Shown here in pieces: positions 19,104-28,260 of a DNA stretch of 64,000 nucleotides. Source of the DNA: Armatimonadota bacterium (GTDB lineage: Bacteria > Armatimonadota > UBA5829 > DTJY01); the NCBI GenBank assembly GCA_025358205.1, contig JANYKG010000042.1, positions 1 to 64,000 of the forward strand, in the 5' to 3' direction. The notes beneath the pieces are model-generated. The model had not been told where the DNA came from and searched no databases. It saw nothing but the letters and a program-made list of their open reading frames with translations. Both the position numbers and the translations under genes were made by a program. Within the stretch, counting starts at the first letter, position 1; each line of letters begins with the position of its first letter.

Positions 19104-19769
19104 CTATGGCTCCAGCCAGCCGAGGGGAGTCAATGCCCCTGAGTACTGCGCAGAGTTCTCGTAGCCCATCGCGATCGGGATCTTTGTCCGGTCGCCAACA
19201 ATAGCAGCGAAATCGAGGCCGCCGTGACGCAGGACATGTGCCACCGTTAGTATCGCCAGGACATCCCACATCGCGTAGACGCACTCGGAATCCATGAACT
19301 CGCTCGAGTCGTCCGATTCGGTGGCGTCCATGTACCATTTCCACAGCCCGGAGGGGAGCTTCTCGGTCTTCTTGTACGACAACTCGGCCACTTCATCCCA
19401 GTCAATCTCGTCTACCCACTCTTCATCGTCTTCCGCTTGCAGCATCTCGATCAGGTCATCTATCTTCTCCTGACCGCCGGAGAATTTGTAGCCGTCAACA
19501 CCGAAGATCTCCGGCGCATCACCCAGATGAATGCCGACCAGGTCAACATCCGAGGCTTCTCCGAGCTTCTGGATCGCGGTGGTGAACCACTCGGTGACCA
19601 TTTCCGCGTCCTTCGACCAATCAATCTGTGGAAATTCATCCCAGATCGTCAATGCCTTCATGTCGTCCTGCGTTTTCGCCCATTCCGGCAGCTTGGCCAT
19701 AGCTTCCGCCGGCGCCACATCGTCGGCCAACAGCTCCTTCTCAAACTCAGCAAGGCTTTCCCAGTCCAT
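19104..19769 (-). CDS. Conserved-looking acidic protein of unknown function
   Basis: I do not recognise this 221-residue protein. It is strongly acidic (for example EDDEEWVDEIDWDEVAEL), Trp-rich, and has no signal peptide or membrane segment. AGGAGG lies 10 bases before the ATG at 19769; a longer upstream frame is not needed. The ATG follows the GH130 stop by 14 bases, and the cupin start is 15 bases after its stop, so it belongs to the same operon. It may be an immunity- or SMI1-like small regulatory fold, but nothing visible proves that. Confidence 0.7.
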   Translation of the reverse strand: MDWESLAEFEKELLADDVAPAEAMAKLPEWAKTQDDMKALTIWDEFPQIDWSKDAEMVTEWFTTAIQKLGEASDVDLVGIHLGDAPEIFGVDGYKFSGGQEKIDDLIEMLQAEDDEEWVDEIDWDEVAELSYKKTEKLPSGLWKWYMDATESDDSSEFMDSECVYAMWDVLAILTVAHVLRHGGLDFAAIVGDRTKIPIAMGYENSAQYSGALTPLGWLEP

Positions 19770-19783
19770 TTGTTTGCGTCCTC

Positions 19784-20719
19784 CTAGTAAGATATGATCT
19801 CCGGCGGCTTGATGCCGTCGAGACAAGCCTGAATAAGGTCGTCCACATCGCACGTCGCCAGGCCGATGCATGTATCCGCCGCGCCGTAGTAGACCTTCAG
19901 TTCGCCGCACGGTTCCAGGATCGCGCCGTTCGAGAAGACCACGTTCGGCACCTCACCAACGCGTTCGTAATACTCCCTCGGTGTAAGGATGAACTCCGGG
20001 CACTGGCCGATGACCTTGCATGGGTCTTCCAGGTCCAGCATCACCGCTCCCAGCCGATAAACCACGTTGCAGGCGAACCACACGCCGTGGATGATCTGCA
20101 GCCAGCCCTTGTCCGTCTTGATAGGCGTCGGGCCGATGCCCCACTTCTCGCGCATCCATGTTTCGGACTGCAGGTTCAGCGGTTTCCAGTCGCCCCAATG
20201 AATGAGATCGGGCGAATAGGAGAGAAACGTGATCGCGTCTTTGCCGGACATGGGCCGCTCGAACCGTGCGTACCGTCCGCCGATCTTCTCCGGGAATAGC
20301 GCGCAGTTCCGACTCCAGGGCGAGGTGATGAACGGCATCCGCTCGAAGGTCTTGAAGTCGGTGGTGCGACACATGCCCATGCGGGTGGTCTCGGTCATGG
20401 TCTGGGCGCAGTAGGTGATGTAGTACGCGCCCTCCAGGTGGGTTACGCGCGGGTCGTACTTGTGCTTCTCCCAGATCAGTTCTTCCTCGGGGCCGGGTAT
20501 CTCGATCGGCTCCGGATTGACCTTGAAGTGGATACCGTCATCACTCATTGCCACATGCAGATAGTTGTCGCGTTTGCCGTCCTCCACCCTGGGCACAAGG
20601 ACGTACTTATCGCCGAACTTTACCGCGCCGGGGTTGTAGATAGCGTTGACGTTATAGGGCAAATCCTCATGTGTCAGTATCGGATTGCCGGGATAGCGTT
20701 TGAGAAGCTCTGATTTCAT
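19784..20719 (-). CDS. GH130 family beta-mannoside phosphorylase / mannosidase
   Basis: A 311-residue five-bladed beta-propeller enzyme. GH130 members phosphorolyse beta-mannosyl-glucose or beta-1,4-mannobiose to mannose 1-phosphate. Visible segments are NPGAVKFGDKYVLVPRVED, WEKHKYDPRV (containing the likely general acid Asp), RNCALFPEKIGGRYARFERP and SNGAILEPCGELKVYYGAADTCIGLA, all typical of the family. An ATG at 20737 exists, but AAGGAG is 6 bases before the ATG at 20719, which is preferred. It is the first gene of the operon. Mannose 1-phosphate from this enzyme could feed the phosphohexomutase encoded at 8824 (inference). Confidence 0.93.
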   Translation of the reverse strand: MKSELLKRYPGNPILTHEDLPYNVNAIYNPGAVKFGDKYVLVPRVEDGKRDNYLHVAMSDDGIHFKVNPEPIEIPGPEEELIWEKHKYDPRVTHLEGAYYITYCAQTMTETTRMGMCRTTDFKTFERMPFITSPWSRNCALFPEKIGGRYARFERPMSGKDAITFLSYSPDLIHWGDWKPLNLQSETWMREKWGIGPTPIKTDKGWLQIIHGVWFACNVVYRLGAVMLDLEDPCKVIGQCPEFILTPREYYERVGEVPNVVFSNGAILEPCGELKVYYGAADTCIGLATCDVDDLIQACLDGIKPPEIISY

Positions 20720-20770
20720 ACTGCGCTCCTTGGTCATTACTGATTGGCAGTTCTGCGCAGAAAGGTAGTT

Positions 20771-20816
20771 GTCCTCCTGTGGATAGCGTGTGGGAGTATG
20801 GGCGTGTGGGAGGAGA
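20771..20816. repeat. GTGTGGGAGTATGGG-type array
   Basis: Degenerate GTGGGAG heptamers at 20787-20814, with GTCCTCC at 20771 facing GGAGGAGAC as short inverted ends. It lies between rpoN and the GH130 operon. Confidence 0.45.
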
Positions 20817-20827
20817 CTGATGCCAGG

Positions 20828-22261
20828 CTAACGCTTGCGCTGGCGGGACGAGAGGAGTTTGCGGGCCTCGCGGTATTTTACCACTGTGCGGCGGGCGACC
20901 GGGAAACCCTGCTGTGTGAGAAGCTCGGCTAGTTCCTGATCGCTGAGCGGATGGCCTGGGTCTTCGTTCGCTATCATCTGCGCGACGGTATCGGCAAGCG
21001 AGTGAGAGATCGCGAAGAAGAAGTCAAACGACAGGACTTCTCCGTTCGGCAGCATTACATACTTGTTCGCAGTGGCCCTGCTTATAGTGGACTCATGCAG
21101 ACCGAGTGAAGTGGCTACTCTCACGCGAGTGAGCGGCCTGAGGAACAGGTTCGACCCTGTCTCGAAAAAGCCGATTTCCTGCTCCACAATGTGCTTCGTA
21201 ATGAGCTTCAGGGTTCTGCGTCGCTGGTAGATGTTCCTGATAAACAGGTCCGCGCGTTCCACATACTCTGTCACGTGCTTCTTGTCTTCGGCGGTGTAGC
21301 TCTTTGCCTTGCCGTTCCTCATCTCATGGAACATCTGGCGGTAGTATGGGTTGATAGTGAGAGAGACGTGCTTGTTTGTGACAACCTCGATCTCAAAGCC
21401 GATGGGCGTGCGGTGGATAATAACATCTGGGCGCACGGTACTCTTGTTGTCGGCAGCCTTGGTTTCCCATGGTATTCGGAAACCTGCTGCAGGATACGGA
21501 TTCAGCGCATGATGAATGAAGTGGACGGCTTCTTCTACCTCGATCGGGTCAACCTTCAGTCTTCGGGCGATGCGCAGATGTTTCCGGCACCTCATCTCCT
21601 CCCAATACTGGTTGACTATCTTCTCCGCGATGGGATTACCGCAGCCGTCCTCTGCCAGATAACGAAGCTGAATCCGCATGCACTGCTTCAAATCCATAGC
21701 GCCTACTCCGGGTGGGTCCAGTGTCTGGATGACAGCCACAGCCTCCAGTATTTCTTCGTCCGTGGCGTCCATTTCCATTGTCACTTCCAGGAGGTCAACG
21801 CGCAGATATCCGCTTTCGTCAATGTAGTTGATTAGGTAGTCCGCAATATCGCTTATCTTGCCGGACGCCAGATAGCCGAGCTGAATGCGCAGGTGCTCTT
21901 TCAGGTCTATGTCTGACTTGAGGAACCCCATGGGATCAATGTCATCTTCAGGGTCAGACTGAAAATCGAAGGTAAGCTCGGGTTCGTTAAGGGGATCGAA
22001 ATCCAGGGTCTTCTCGTCATCATTTGGCGAGGCGTCCTGCTCCCGCTGCTTGCCGTACTGGCAGTCTTTGCACAGAAACGGAGCTAGTTCGCACCCGGAA
22101 CACGGCTCTTCATCCTCTTGCTCCAACGCAGGGTTTTCCTCAAGCTCCTGCTCAATGTTCTGCTGAAGCTCAACCCCCGAAAGCTGAAGGATGGCATTAG
22201 CCATGATGATCTTCGGGGCAATCTTCTGTTGCTGAGATACAACTAAGTCCTGACGCAGCAA
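20828..22261 (-). CDS. rpoN: RNA polymerase sigma-54 factor with an extra cysteine cluster
   Basis: A 477-residue sigma-54. The Gln-rich region I starts the protein (SQQQKIAPKIIMANAILQLSGVELQQNIEQELEENPALE). The core-binding region and the helix-turn-helix ESTISRATANKYVMLPNGEV follow. The RpoN box is present as ARRTVVKYREARKLL near the C-terminus (usually ARRTVAKYRE). It directs -24/-12 promoters and needs AAA+ activators, none of which are in this window. Unusual: residues 54-67 hold CxxC-x6-CxxC, like a small zinc knuckle, in the acidic region II linker. The start is TTG with a weak ribosome site. It is monocistronic with its own promoter. Confidence 0.94.
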   Translation of the reverse strand: MLRQDLVVSQQQKIAPKIIMANAILQLSGVELQQNIEQELEENPALEQEDEEPCSGCELAPFLCKDCQYGKQREQDASPNDDEKTLDFDPLNEPELTFDFQSDPEDDIDPMGFLKSDIDLKEHLRIQLGYLASGKISDIADYLINYIDESGYLRVDLLEVTMEMDATDEEILEAVAVIQTLDPPGVGAMDLKQCMRIQLRYLAEDGCGNPIAEKIVNQYWEEMRCRKHLRIARRLKVDPIEVEEAVHFIHHALNPYPAAGFRIPWETKAADNKSTVRPDVIIHRTPIGFEIEVVTNKHVSLTINPYYRQMFHEMRNGKAKSYTAEDKKHVTEYVERADLFIRNIYQRRRTLKLITKHIVEQEIGFFETGSNLFLRPLTRVRVATSLGLHESTISRATANKYVMLPNGEVLSFDFFFAISHSLADTVAQMIANEDPGHPLSDQELAELLTQQGFPVARRTVVKYREARKLLSSRQRKR

Positions 22262-22331
22262 GTCTCTTTCTCAATTCCCCGCGAACTGGACGTCGTCTAA
22301 CGCAACGTCTCGGTTTCACGCAGTTAATGAA

Positions 22332-22360
22332 ATGGTAACAATGCGTTCACATTTTGTCAA
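22332..22360 (-). promoter_or_regulatory. Sigma-70-type promoter for rpoN
   Basis: Minus-strand TTGACA (22355-22360) and TACCAT (22332-22337) with a 17-base spacer, about 70 bases upstream of the rpoN start. Confidence 0.6.
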
Positions 22361-22578
22361 TCAGCAATCATACCTGTTCTGAGCGGTATACGCGCTCTCT
22401 GGTACTGATTATCGGCGGTATGCAGGCGGCGGAACACCGTATGCTTACCAGTATATCGAAACAAATATGATCGGTCACCGACTCGCGCTCTTCACATATT
22501 TCGGACTCGGCTAACTGGTGTTCGGTTCCCACAGACAGGTAATAATGCTGGATTTTCACGCTATTTTGGCCATTTCCC

Positions 22579-22607
22579 TTGACCGAATGCATAATGTGAG
22601 GTATGTT
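22579..22607 (+). promoter_or_regulatory. Sigma-70-type promoter for the papain-family gene
   Basis: TTGACC (22579-22584) and TATGTT (22602-22607) with a 17-base spacer, about 65 bases before the ATG at 22673. In the 411-base rpoN/peptidase gap (22262-22672) nothing besides these two promoters and several GGTAT words was seen. Confidence 0.5.
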
Positions 22608-22672
22608 TAACATAGGTGGGATTCTGAATGGATTCCAGGTAGATGCGCCGCCGGATCAAGGAGTGTGATGGC

Positions 22673-25600
22673 ATGAACGGTGAATGGAGATTCAATGGTC
22701 GCATAATCGCGGCTGCTGTAATCACCCTGTTCACGGCATTAGCCTCAATGCACGCGATTTCAGCCGCAGAAATCGCGCCTTCCTTGGCGCCTGCTAATCC
22801 AAAGTTCATTTCCTACGTCAACGACGCCGCAGCGGGCATAGTGCAGCAAACCGAGGAGGGCGGACACACCCTGGGTCTTGTACCGCTGCCTGTGAATCTG
22901 CCTCAGGTGAAGCCCAAGCCCCAGCTCCGGGCAATGACGTTAGTCGGCATGCCGTCCTCCTATGACTTGCACACCCTCAACAAGCTTACGAATGTGAGAG
23001 ATCAGGGGAGTTGCGGCGCATGTTGGGCCTTCGCCACTTACGGTTCCATGGAATCCGCGCTGATGCCTTACGAAGCGAGGGACTTCTCAGAGAACAACAT
23101 GAAGAATACCTCCGGGTTCGACCTGTCGTGTTGCGCGGGCGGCAACTATTTCATGTCCACCGCGTATCTCTCGCGTTGGGCGGGGCCATCCATGGAGGCA
23201 GAAGACCCGTTTGACAGCGGGAGTTGCTCCTCATTAAGCCTACCAGCGCTCAAGCACCTGCAAGCGGTGGATTTCATTGCAGACCGAACCGGACCGATGG
23301 ACAATGACACCCTCAAGCGCGCGGTCATGTCCACGGGTGCGGTGTACACCAGCTTCTACTGGAGCGGCAGTTACTTCAATCCATCCACCAATGCTTACTG
23401 CTATTCCGGGTCAGCCGTAGTCAACCACGCCGTTTGCATCGTGGGCTGGGATGATAATTTCGATAGAAACCGGTTCGGCAACACCCCCGCCGGTGATGGC
23501 GCATTTCTTATCAAGAACAGTTGGGGGCCGAACTGGGGAATCAACGGATATTTCTGGATTTCCTACTACGATTCCAAAATAGGCACCGAAAACGCTTCGT
23601 TCCGAGTAGCGGAACCGAGTGTCAACTACTCGCACGTGTACCAGTACGACCCGCTGGGATGGGTGCAAAGCTCCGGCTTCAGCGCGAACACAGCTTGGTT
23701 CGCCAATATCTTTACCTGTGACGGCGATCAGGCTCTAGAGGCGGTTAGCTTCTACTCGCCGGTGCCGGACGCCTCATGTGAGATATCCGTGTATCTTGAT
23801 CCCAGCGGCGGCCCCACCAGTGAAGCCGGCCCGGTATCTACTCAAGTCGGCGGCATTGCTAATTCCGGTTATCAGACGGTGGCTCTTAACGCCCCGGTCA
23901 ACCTGGCGGCGGGACAGCGTTTCTCGGTGGTAGTCAAGCTCACCACCCCAGGGTACAACTATCCCATACCCATAGAGTCCATCTCGTATGGATACAGCGG
24001 CCAGGCCAGAGCTAACCTTGGAGAAAGCTATATAAGCCCCAACGGCCAGTCATGGACCGATATGACCACACCCTACCCGAATGCCAACGCATGCCTGAAG
24101 GCATTTACCGTGGACCGAGCCGGGCTTCTGGTTTCGCCTGCATCCAGCCTGAGCGCTACCGGGCCGGTAGGAGGGCCTTTCAATCCTTCAATCCAGGCCT
24201 ACACGTTGCGCAACGAGGGAACGACGGATCTGGACTGGACTGCGACGAAGAACTCATCGTGGGTAGACATTTCGACTGAAAGCGGTTTGCTGCATCCCGG
24301 CGAATCAACATCGGTTGATGTAAGCATAAACTCAAGTGCGCTTGCTTTTGACCAGGGCGGGTACTCGGACACTGTGTTGTTCACCAACGCGACGAACGGC
24401 GTGGGCAGCACATCGCGCGCAGTGTCGCTGGGCATCAGGGAGGGCAGCCTTTCTGTAACGCCGAGGATCGGACTGACGGTGCAGGGCGAACCCGGTGGAC
24501 CATTCTCTCCATCCGCACAAACTTACACGCTCAAGAACACCGGCTATGGCGGTATAAACTGGCAAGCGGCCCACACTGAGACTTGGATTGGCCTCTCAGA
24601 CTCATCCGGATACCTGGAGGCAGGCGAGAGCGCCAACGTTACCGTATCCGTCAGCCCGGCGGCAGCAGGTCTGTTCAGCGGCGATTACTCTGACCTGATA
24701 ACGTTCACCAACGCAACTAACGGCGATGGAAACACCACCAGGCCAGTCAACCTGAACATCGTGCGCAACTATAAAATGTCCGCCGCGCCATATGCGTGGG
24801 TGGACCCCAGCGCGCATCCATCGTTTGCGCTTTCGGATGACGGCGTAACAAACGGGCAAACCATACCATTCGCCTTCAGTTTCTACGGCAACCCTTACAG
24901 CGAGTTGTACGTTGGCGCAAACGGGCTGCTGGGTTTCGGCAGCGCCGGACTGGATGAATACCAGAACACCGATATACCATCATCCACCCTGCCAAATGCG
25001 GCAATCTATCCGTACTGGGACGACCTCAACCCGAGCGTGGGAGGCGCTGTACACGTAGGCACGGTTGGCGTCGCGCCTAATCGCCGGATGGTGATAAGCT
25101 GGCTGGGAGTGAAGCCATACTATTCCAGCTACCCGCTGGACTTTCAGGTACTACTGTGCGAAACCACCAACGACATAATATTCCAATACCAGGAGGTTCA
25201 GCAGGAAGACACGATTTACGGATCGGGCCTGAGCGCTACAATTGGTATAGAGAACTCCCTGGGCAGCATAGCCCGTAAATATTCGTTTGACGGCAGCGCT
25301 CCACTTAGCAACGGCCAGGCGATTCTGTTTACACTTAATCCGGCGATCAGCCTGGCAGAGGCGAAGCGAGTGGCCGCCGGCGCTTCGTGCAGTATCGAGG
25401 ACGCGATAGTCACAGCGGTGATCTCATCCAGCCTCTTCTACGTGGAAGCAGAAAACCGTGGATGCGGCATAGCCGTGTACAAACCGCAGCATTCCCTTGC
25501 GCCGGATATGATAGTGAACATCGTGGGCAGCACACAAGTTAGCGACGACGGCGAGAAGTTCATCAATGCCGTTGCAGCAGTTGACACCGGCGAGGCCTTG

Positions 25601-25975
25601 ACTCTGAAACCGGTAACAATGGCTAACTCCCAGCTCGGGGGCGCCGAGTGGTTCTATGACGCAGACACCAAAGCCGGACAACAGGGCATCAAGGATTCGA
25701 TCTACCTGAACAATATCGGGCTGCTGGTCACAACTCCGGGGAGAGTAACCTCCTCCGGCAGCGGGTACTTCTACATTGACGACGGTTCAGCGTGTGAGGA
25801 TGACTCCGGCCATGCGGGTGTGAAAGTCCTAGGCACAGTGCCGGTAGGCGTTGGGGAAGACCCAGTGGGCAAATACGTGTGGGTAACCGGTGTGAGTTCG
25901 TGTTTCATGGGTGTTTACCCGGATACGGATCTGTATCGCATGATTCGCGCTACCGATATACAGGTGGTGCAATGA
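22673..25975 (+). CDS. Large secreted papain-family (C1) cysteine protease with lectin-like, BACON-like and OB-like domains
   Basis: A 1100-residue exported multidomain protein. A signal peptide covers about residues 1-34. The C1 peptidase domain (about 85-310) has Cys117 in QGSCGACWAF, the catalytic His in VNHAVCIVGWDD, and Asn in LIKNSWGPNWG. A lectin-like domain that often follows such peptidases (about 320-480) comes next. Two repeats of a BACON/Ig-like kind follow, each with TGPVGGPF or QGEPGGPF and TFTNATNG-type segments (the first reads LFTNATNG, the second TFTNATNG). A nidogen-like beta domain contains FAFSFYGNPYSELYVGANGLLGF. The C-terminal part (about 905-1100) resembles an OB-fold. 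GGAG lies 9 bases before the ATG at 22673, preferred over 22643. Probably degrades or binds surface or host proteins. Confidence 0.88.
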   Translation: MNGEWRFNGRIIAAAVITLFTALASMHAISAAEIAPSLAPANPKFISYVNDAAAGIVQQTEEGGHTLGLVPLPVNLPQVKPKPQLRAMTLVGMPSSYDLHTLNKLTNVRDQGSCGACWAFATYGSMESALMPYEARDFSENNMKNTSGFDLSCCAGGNYFMSTAYLSRWAGPSMEAEDPFDSGSCSSLSLPALKHLQAVDFIADRTGPMDNDTLKRAVMSTGAVYTSFYWSGSYFNPSTNAYCYSGSAVVNHAVCIVGWDDNFDRNRFGNTPAGDGAFLIKNSWGPNWGINGYFWISYYDSKIGTENASFRVAEPSVNYSHVYQYDPLGWVQSSGFSANTAWFANIFTCDGDQALEAVSFYSPVPDASCEISVYLDPSGGPTSEAGPVSTQVGGIANSGYQTVALNAPVNLAAGQRFSVVVKLTTPGYNYPIPIESISYGYSGQARANLGESYISPNGQSWTDMTTPYPNANACLKAFTVDRAGLLVSPASSLSATGPVGGPFNPSIQAYTLRNEGTTDLDWTATKNSSWVDISTESGLLHPGESTSVDVSINSSALAFDQGGYSDTVLFTNATNGVGSTSRAVSLGIREGSLSVTPRIGLTVQGEPGGPFSPSAQTYTLKNTGYGGINWQAAHTETWIGLSDSSGYLEAGESANVTVSVSPAAAGLFSGDYSDLITFTNATNGDGNTTRPVNLNIVRNYKMSAAPYAWVDPSAHPSFALSDDGVTNGQTIPFAFSFYGNPYSELYVGANGLLGFGSAGLDEYQNTDIPSSTLPNAAIYPYWDDLNPSVGGAVHVGTVGVAPNRRMVISWLGVKPYYSSYPLDFQVLLCETTNDIIFQYQEVQQEDTIYGSGLSATIGIENSLGSIARKYSFDGSAPLSNGQAILFTLNPAISLAEAKRVAAGASCSIEDAIVTAVISSSLFYVEAENRGCGIAVYKPQHSLAPDMIVNIVGSTQVSDDGEKFINAVAAVDTGEALTLKPVTMANSQLGGAEWFYDADTKAGQQGIKDSIYLNNIGLLVTTPGRVTSSGSGYFYIDDGSACEDDSGHAGVKVLGTVPVGVGEDPVGKYVWVTGVSSCFMGVYPDTDLYRMIRATDIQVVQ

Positions 25976-25981
25976 GTGGAA

Positions 25982-26968
25982 CTACTTGATTGACTGAGCC
26001 ATGCGGCGAATCTGATCCATGGGGATGCGGCCTACGATGGTGAGACTCATCTTCCCTTGCTGCCAAGTGTATACTTCTCCGCCTCTGGACGGCCCCTGCC
26101 GCAGCCGCTCCAGGAACCTGGGACTAAGCCTATCTCCCGGAGTCTGGAAGAGCGACACCGCATTCACTCCGTCCGTATAGCGCAGAGAGACTATCTTGCC
26201 TTCTCGGAAGGGTATGATAGCCGCGCCCGCCAGTTTGAATCCATCGGGAACATACGACGGCTGCAGCACAGTAAAACCGGCCTGCTTCTTGGCATCGGCG
26301 ATGGACATGCTGTCAGGGCGTCGCATCTCACGCTCGATATGTACTCCCGGTGGTGGCGTGATGTGAAACTTATCGTCGGGTATGCTGCTCACGAACTCGA
26401 TCTTCGTGAAATACGACATGGAGACCACTGTGCCACCGGGCGCTATCTCTTCTGTCTTGAGCTTAACCCACTTCTCGGTGTCTATGTACACCTTGCGGCT
26501 GGAGCCTTCTCTGCCATGTGCGTTGATCTGAACCACGTATGCAGTGCGTCCTGCGACCTTGTCCTTGCCCACAATCTGAGCATCGAGATGGCCATCGCCG
26601 AACATGCCGCCCGCGTGATGCATCCATGACTGCATCGGCTCCATGCGCGAAGGCCTGAGCTTCAGCTCTTTCCTCTGCGGCGAGTAGTGCGCCAGCACGT
26701 GTCCGTCATCCGCCCTTACCTCGCCCTTGAGCCGGTCCGGCGAGGTAAACTCCATGCGCATGCCCTTGATACCCGCTCTGTAGACGGTCTGCTCAGAGGT
26801 CAGTGCAGGCCCGCGGGTGATGGTCGTAACCTCGTGCCCGATGAAACAGACCTTGCGCTCCGCCTCGAACATGTTCTTCAGCGCGGTTTTGGCGTCAATC
26901 TCCGCCCGGGCGCCGGACCCGAGAAGAGCGACCAGTATAAGAATTGTGGGAATCGTTCTGATTCTCAT
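25982..26968 (-). CDS. RseB/MucB-like exported regulator of an ECF sigma pathway
   Basis: A 328-residue protein with signal peptide (1-22, ending GARA). The following about 180 residues (FIGHEVTTITRGPALTSEQTVYRAGIKGMRMEF and RTAYVVQINAHGREGSSRKVYIDTEKWVKLKTE) have the LolA/RseB-type antiparallel sheet pattern. The C-terminal 90 residues (FTVLQPSYVPDGFKLAGAAI) match the DUF4367/RseB-C type. RseB binds the periplasmic part of an anti-sigma factor and protects it from proteolysis. Its gene follows the anti-sigma gene by 11 bases on the same strand. The end is only 6 bases from the convergent protease gene. Confidence 0.82.
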   Translation of the reverse strand: MRIRTIPTILILVALLGSGARAEIDAKTALKNMFEAERKVCFIGHEVTTITRGPALTSEQTVYRAGIKGMRMEFTSPDRLKGEVRADDGHVLAHYSPQRKELKLRPSRMEPMQSWMHHAGGMFGDGHLDAQIVGKDKVAGRTAYVVQINAHGREGSSRKVYIDTEKWVKLKTEEIAPGGTVVSMSYFTKIEFVSSIPDDKFHITPPPGVHIEREMRRPDSMSIADAKKQAGFTVLQPSYVPDGFKLAGAAIIPFREGKIVSLRYTDGVNAVSLFQTPGDRLSPRFLERLRQGPSRGGEVYTWQQGKMSLTIVGRIPMDQIRRMAQSIK

Positions 26969-26979
26969 ATCACGTCTAC

Positions 26980-27513
26980 TTACATTGTTTCGCCGGACTC
27001 ACTAGTGCTCTCTCTGAGCGCGGCTGCAGACTCGTCGCCGAGCGGGTTGGACCCGGCGTACGATGCGTGCTGATCTTTCACGGTGTTTATGTATGCCCAA
27101 TCGGTCTCAGGCGCCGGCGTCTTATGATTCGGCGCGAAAACGTACAGACTACCGGCAGCAACCACACACAGCATAAGCGCAGCCAGCGCGGGGCCTACGG
27201 ACAAACGGTGGCCGGGCGTACCCCAAAGAAGGCGGCCCAACGACTGCAGGCGTTCCTGCACAGTGAACCAGAATCCGCTCTGCTGCGCGGCGCACTGATC
27301 AGCAATACGCGCCCTGACCTGCGCCTCAAAACCATCCGGTGTATTGGCGCGGGCAAGCGAACGAATCATCGCCGATGTACACGCCAACTCGCGCATCCTG
27401 GCGGCGCACTCCGAACACGCATCAGTATGAGCATCGGCGGCCTTTGCCGCATCTGCGTCCAATGTGCGGTTCACGTATTCGCCCATGATTTGTGAAAACT
27501 CTTTGCAGTCCAT
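26980..27513 (-). CDS. Membrane anti-sigma factor with zinc-binding ZAS motif
   Basis: A 177-residue anti-sigma factor. The N-terminal cytoplasmic domain has H29-x3-C33-x2-C36, the ZAS/zf-HC2 motif, with Cys3 as a likely extra ligand. One transmembrane helix lies near residues 104-126 (VGPALAALMLCVVAAGSLYVF). A short extracytoplasmic tail follows. Such proteins sequester the partner ECF sigma factor until cleaved or released. Located 45 bases after the sigma gene and just before the RseB-like gene, giving a complete sigma / anti-sigma / modulator operon. Confidence 0.9.
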   Translation of the reverse strand: MDCKEFSQIMGEYVNRTLDADAAKAADAHTDACSECAARMRELACTSAMIRSLARANTPDGFEAQVRARIADQCAAQQSGFWFTVQERLQSLGRLLWGTPGHRLSVGPALAALMLCVVAAGSLYVFAPNHKTPAPETDWAYINTVKDQHASYAGSNPLGDESAAALRESTSESGETM

Positions 27514-27558
27514 ATCGCACCTACCTTATCATACCACAGACCATACTATTGTCTGCAT

Positions 27559-28170
27559 TCAAACATCCACATACGGACGAAGCATGTCCCTCAGTTGCAC
27601 TCTCGCGTTGAAGATGCGTGACTTCACTGTGCCAACCGGGCAGTTCACCGTCTCCGCGATCTCCTCATACGACAAGCCTTCAAAGTCGAAGAGCAACAAG
27701 GCAGATCGGAGTTTGTCAGGCATGTTCATCAATGCTCTCTGTATCTCCATCTGCAGCTCTGCGTTCTCATATATCCGCTGCGGTTCGTTACTAACATCGG
27801 GCAGATCGAGCGTCTGAGAGTGGCCGTCATCGTCTTTGCGGCTCTGCTCAATCGGCACAAAAAGCTGCTTTTCCAGTCCTCTACGTCGGTACTTGTCTAC
27901 GCACAGATTCGTGGCGATGCGGTACAGCCAGGTGCGCAGATTCGACTCGCGACGAAACGTCTTGATGGCGCCGTATGCCCTCACAAAGACGTCTTGCGCG
28001 AGGTCTTCCGCGTCCTCACGGCTGGAGACCATCCGCCAGATGTAGTTGTAGATTCCATCCTTGTATAGCGTCACGATCTCATCAAACGCCTCGATATCGT
28101 TTGCCTGACATCGGAGCACCAGGACGGCATCCGCACTCACCAAACGCGCCACCTTCTCCTCAGCGTCCAT
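27559..28170 (-). CDS. ECF-subfamily (RpoE-like) sigma factor
   Basis: A 203-residue group 4 sigma factor. Region 2 has DAEDLAQDVFVRAYGAIKTFRRESNLRTWLYRIATN, typical of RpoE-type sigmas. Region 4 has the helix-turn-helix LLLFDFEGLSYEEIAETVNCPVGTVKSRIFNARVQLRDML. The intervening linker contains acidic and polar residues. GAGG lies 4 bases before the ATG. The operon with a ZAS anti-sigma and an RseB-like protein suggests an envelope-stress or surface-signal response. No matching autoregulatory promoter was convincingly found upstream. Confidence 0.95.
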   Translation of the reverse strand: MDAEEKVARLVSADAVLVLRCQANDIEAFDEIVTLYKDGIYNYIWRMVSSREDAEDLAQDVFVRAYGAIKTFRRESNLRTWLYRIATNLCVDKYRRRGLEKQLFVPIEQSRKDDDGHSQTLDLPDVSNEPQRIYENAELQMEIQRALMNMPDKLRSALLLFDFEGLSYEEIAETVNCPVGTVKSRIFNARVQLRDMLRPYVDV

Positions 28171-28260
28171 TTGTCCTCGCTCTTGTAGACGAAAGGATAC
28201 GCAAAATGTTCATTACTACTACCAGTGTCGGCACATGAACCCCCGTGCGTTATATGCCGA

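Noticed and set aside
22565-22610. Sigma-54 (-24/-12) promoter before the protease gene
   Set aside because: TGGC and a possible -12 element are present but the spacing and GC dinucleotide do not match; the sigma-70 pattern fits better.
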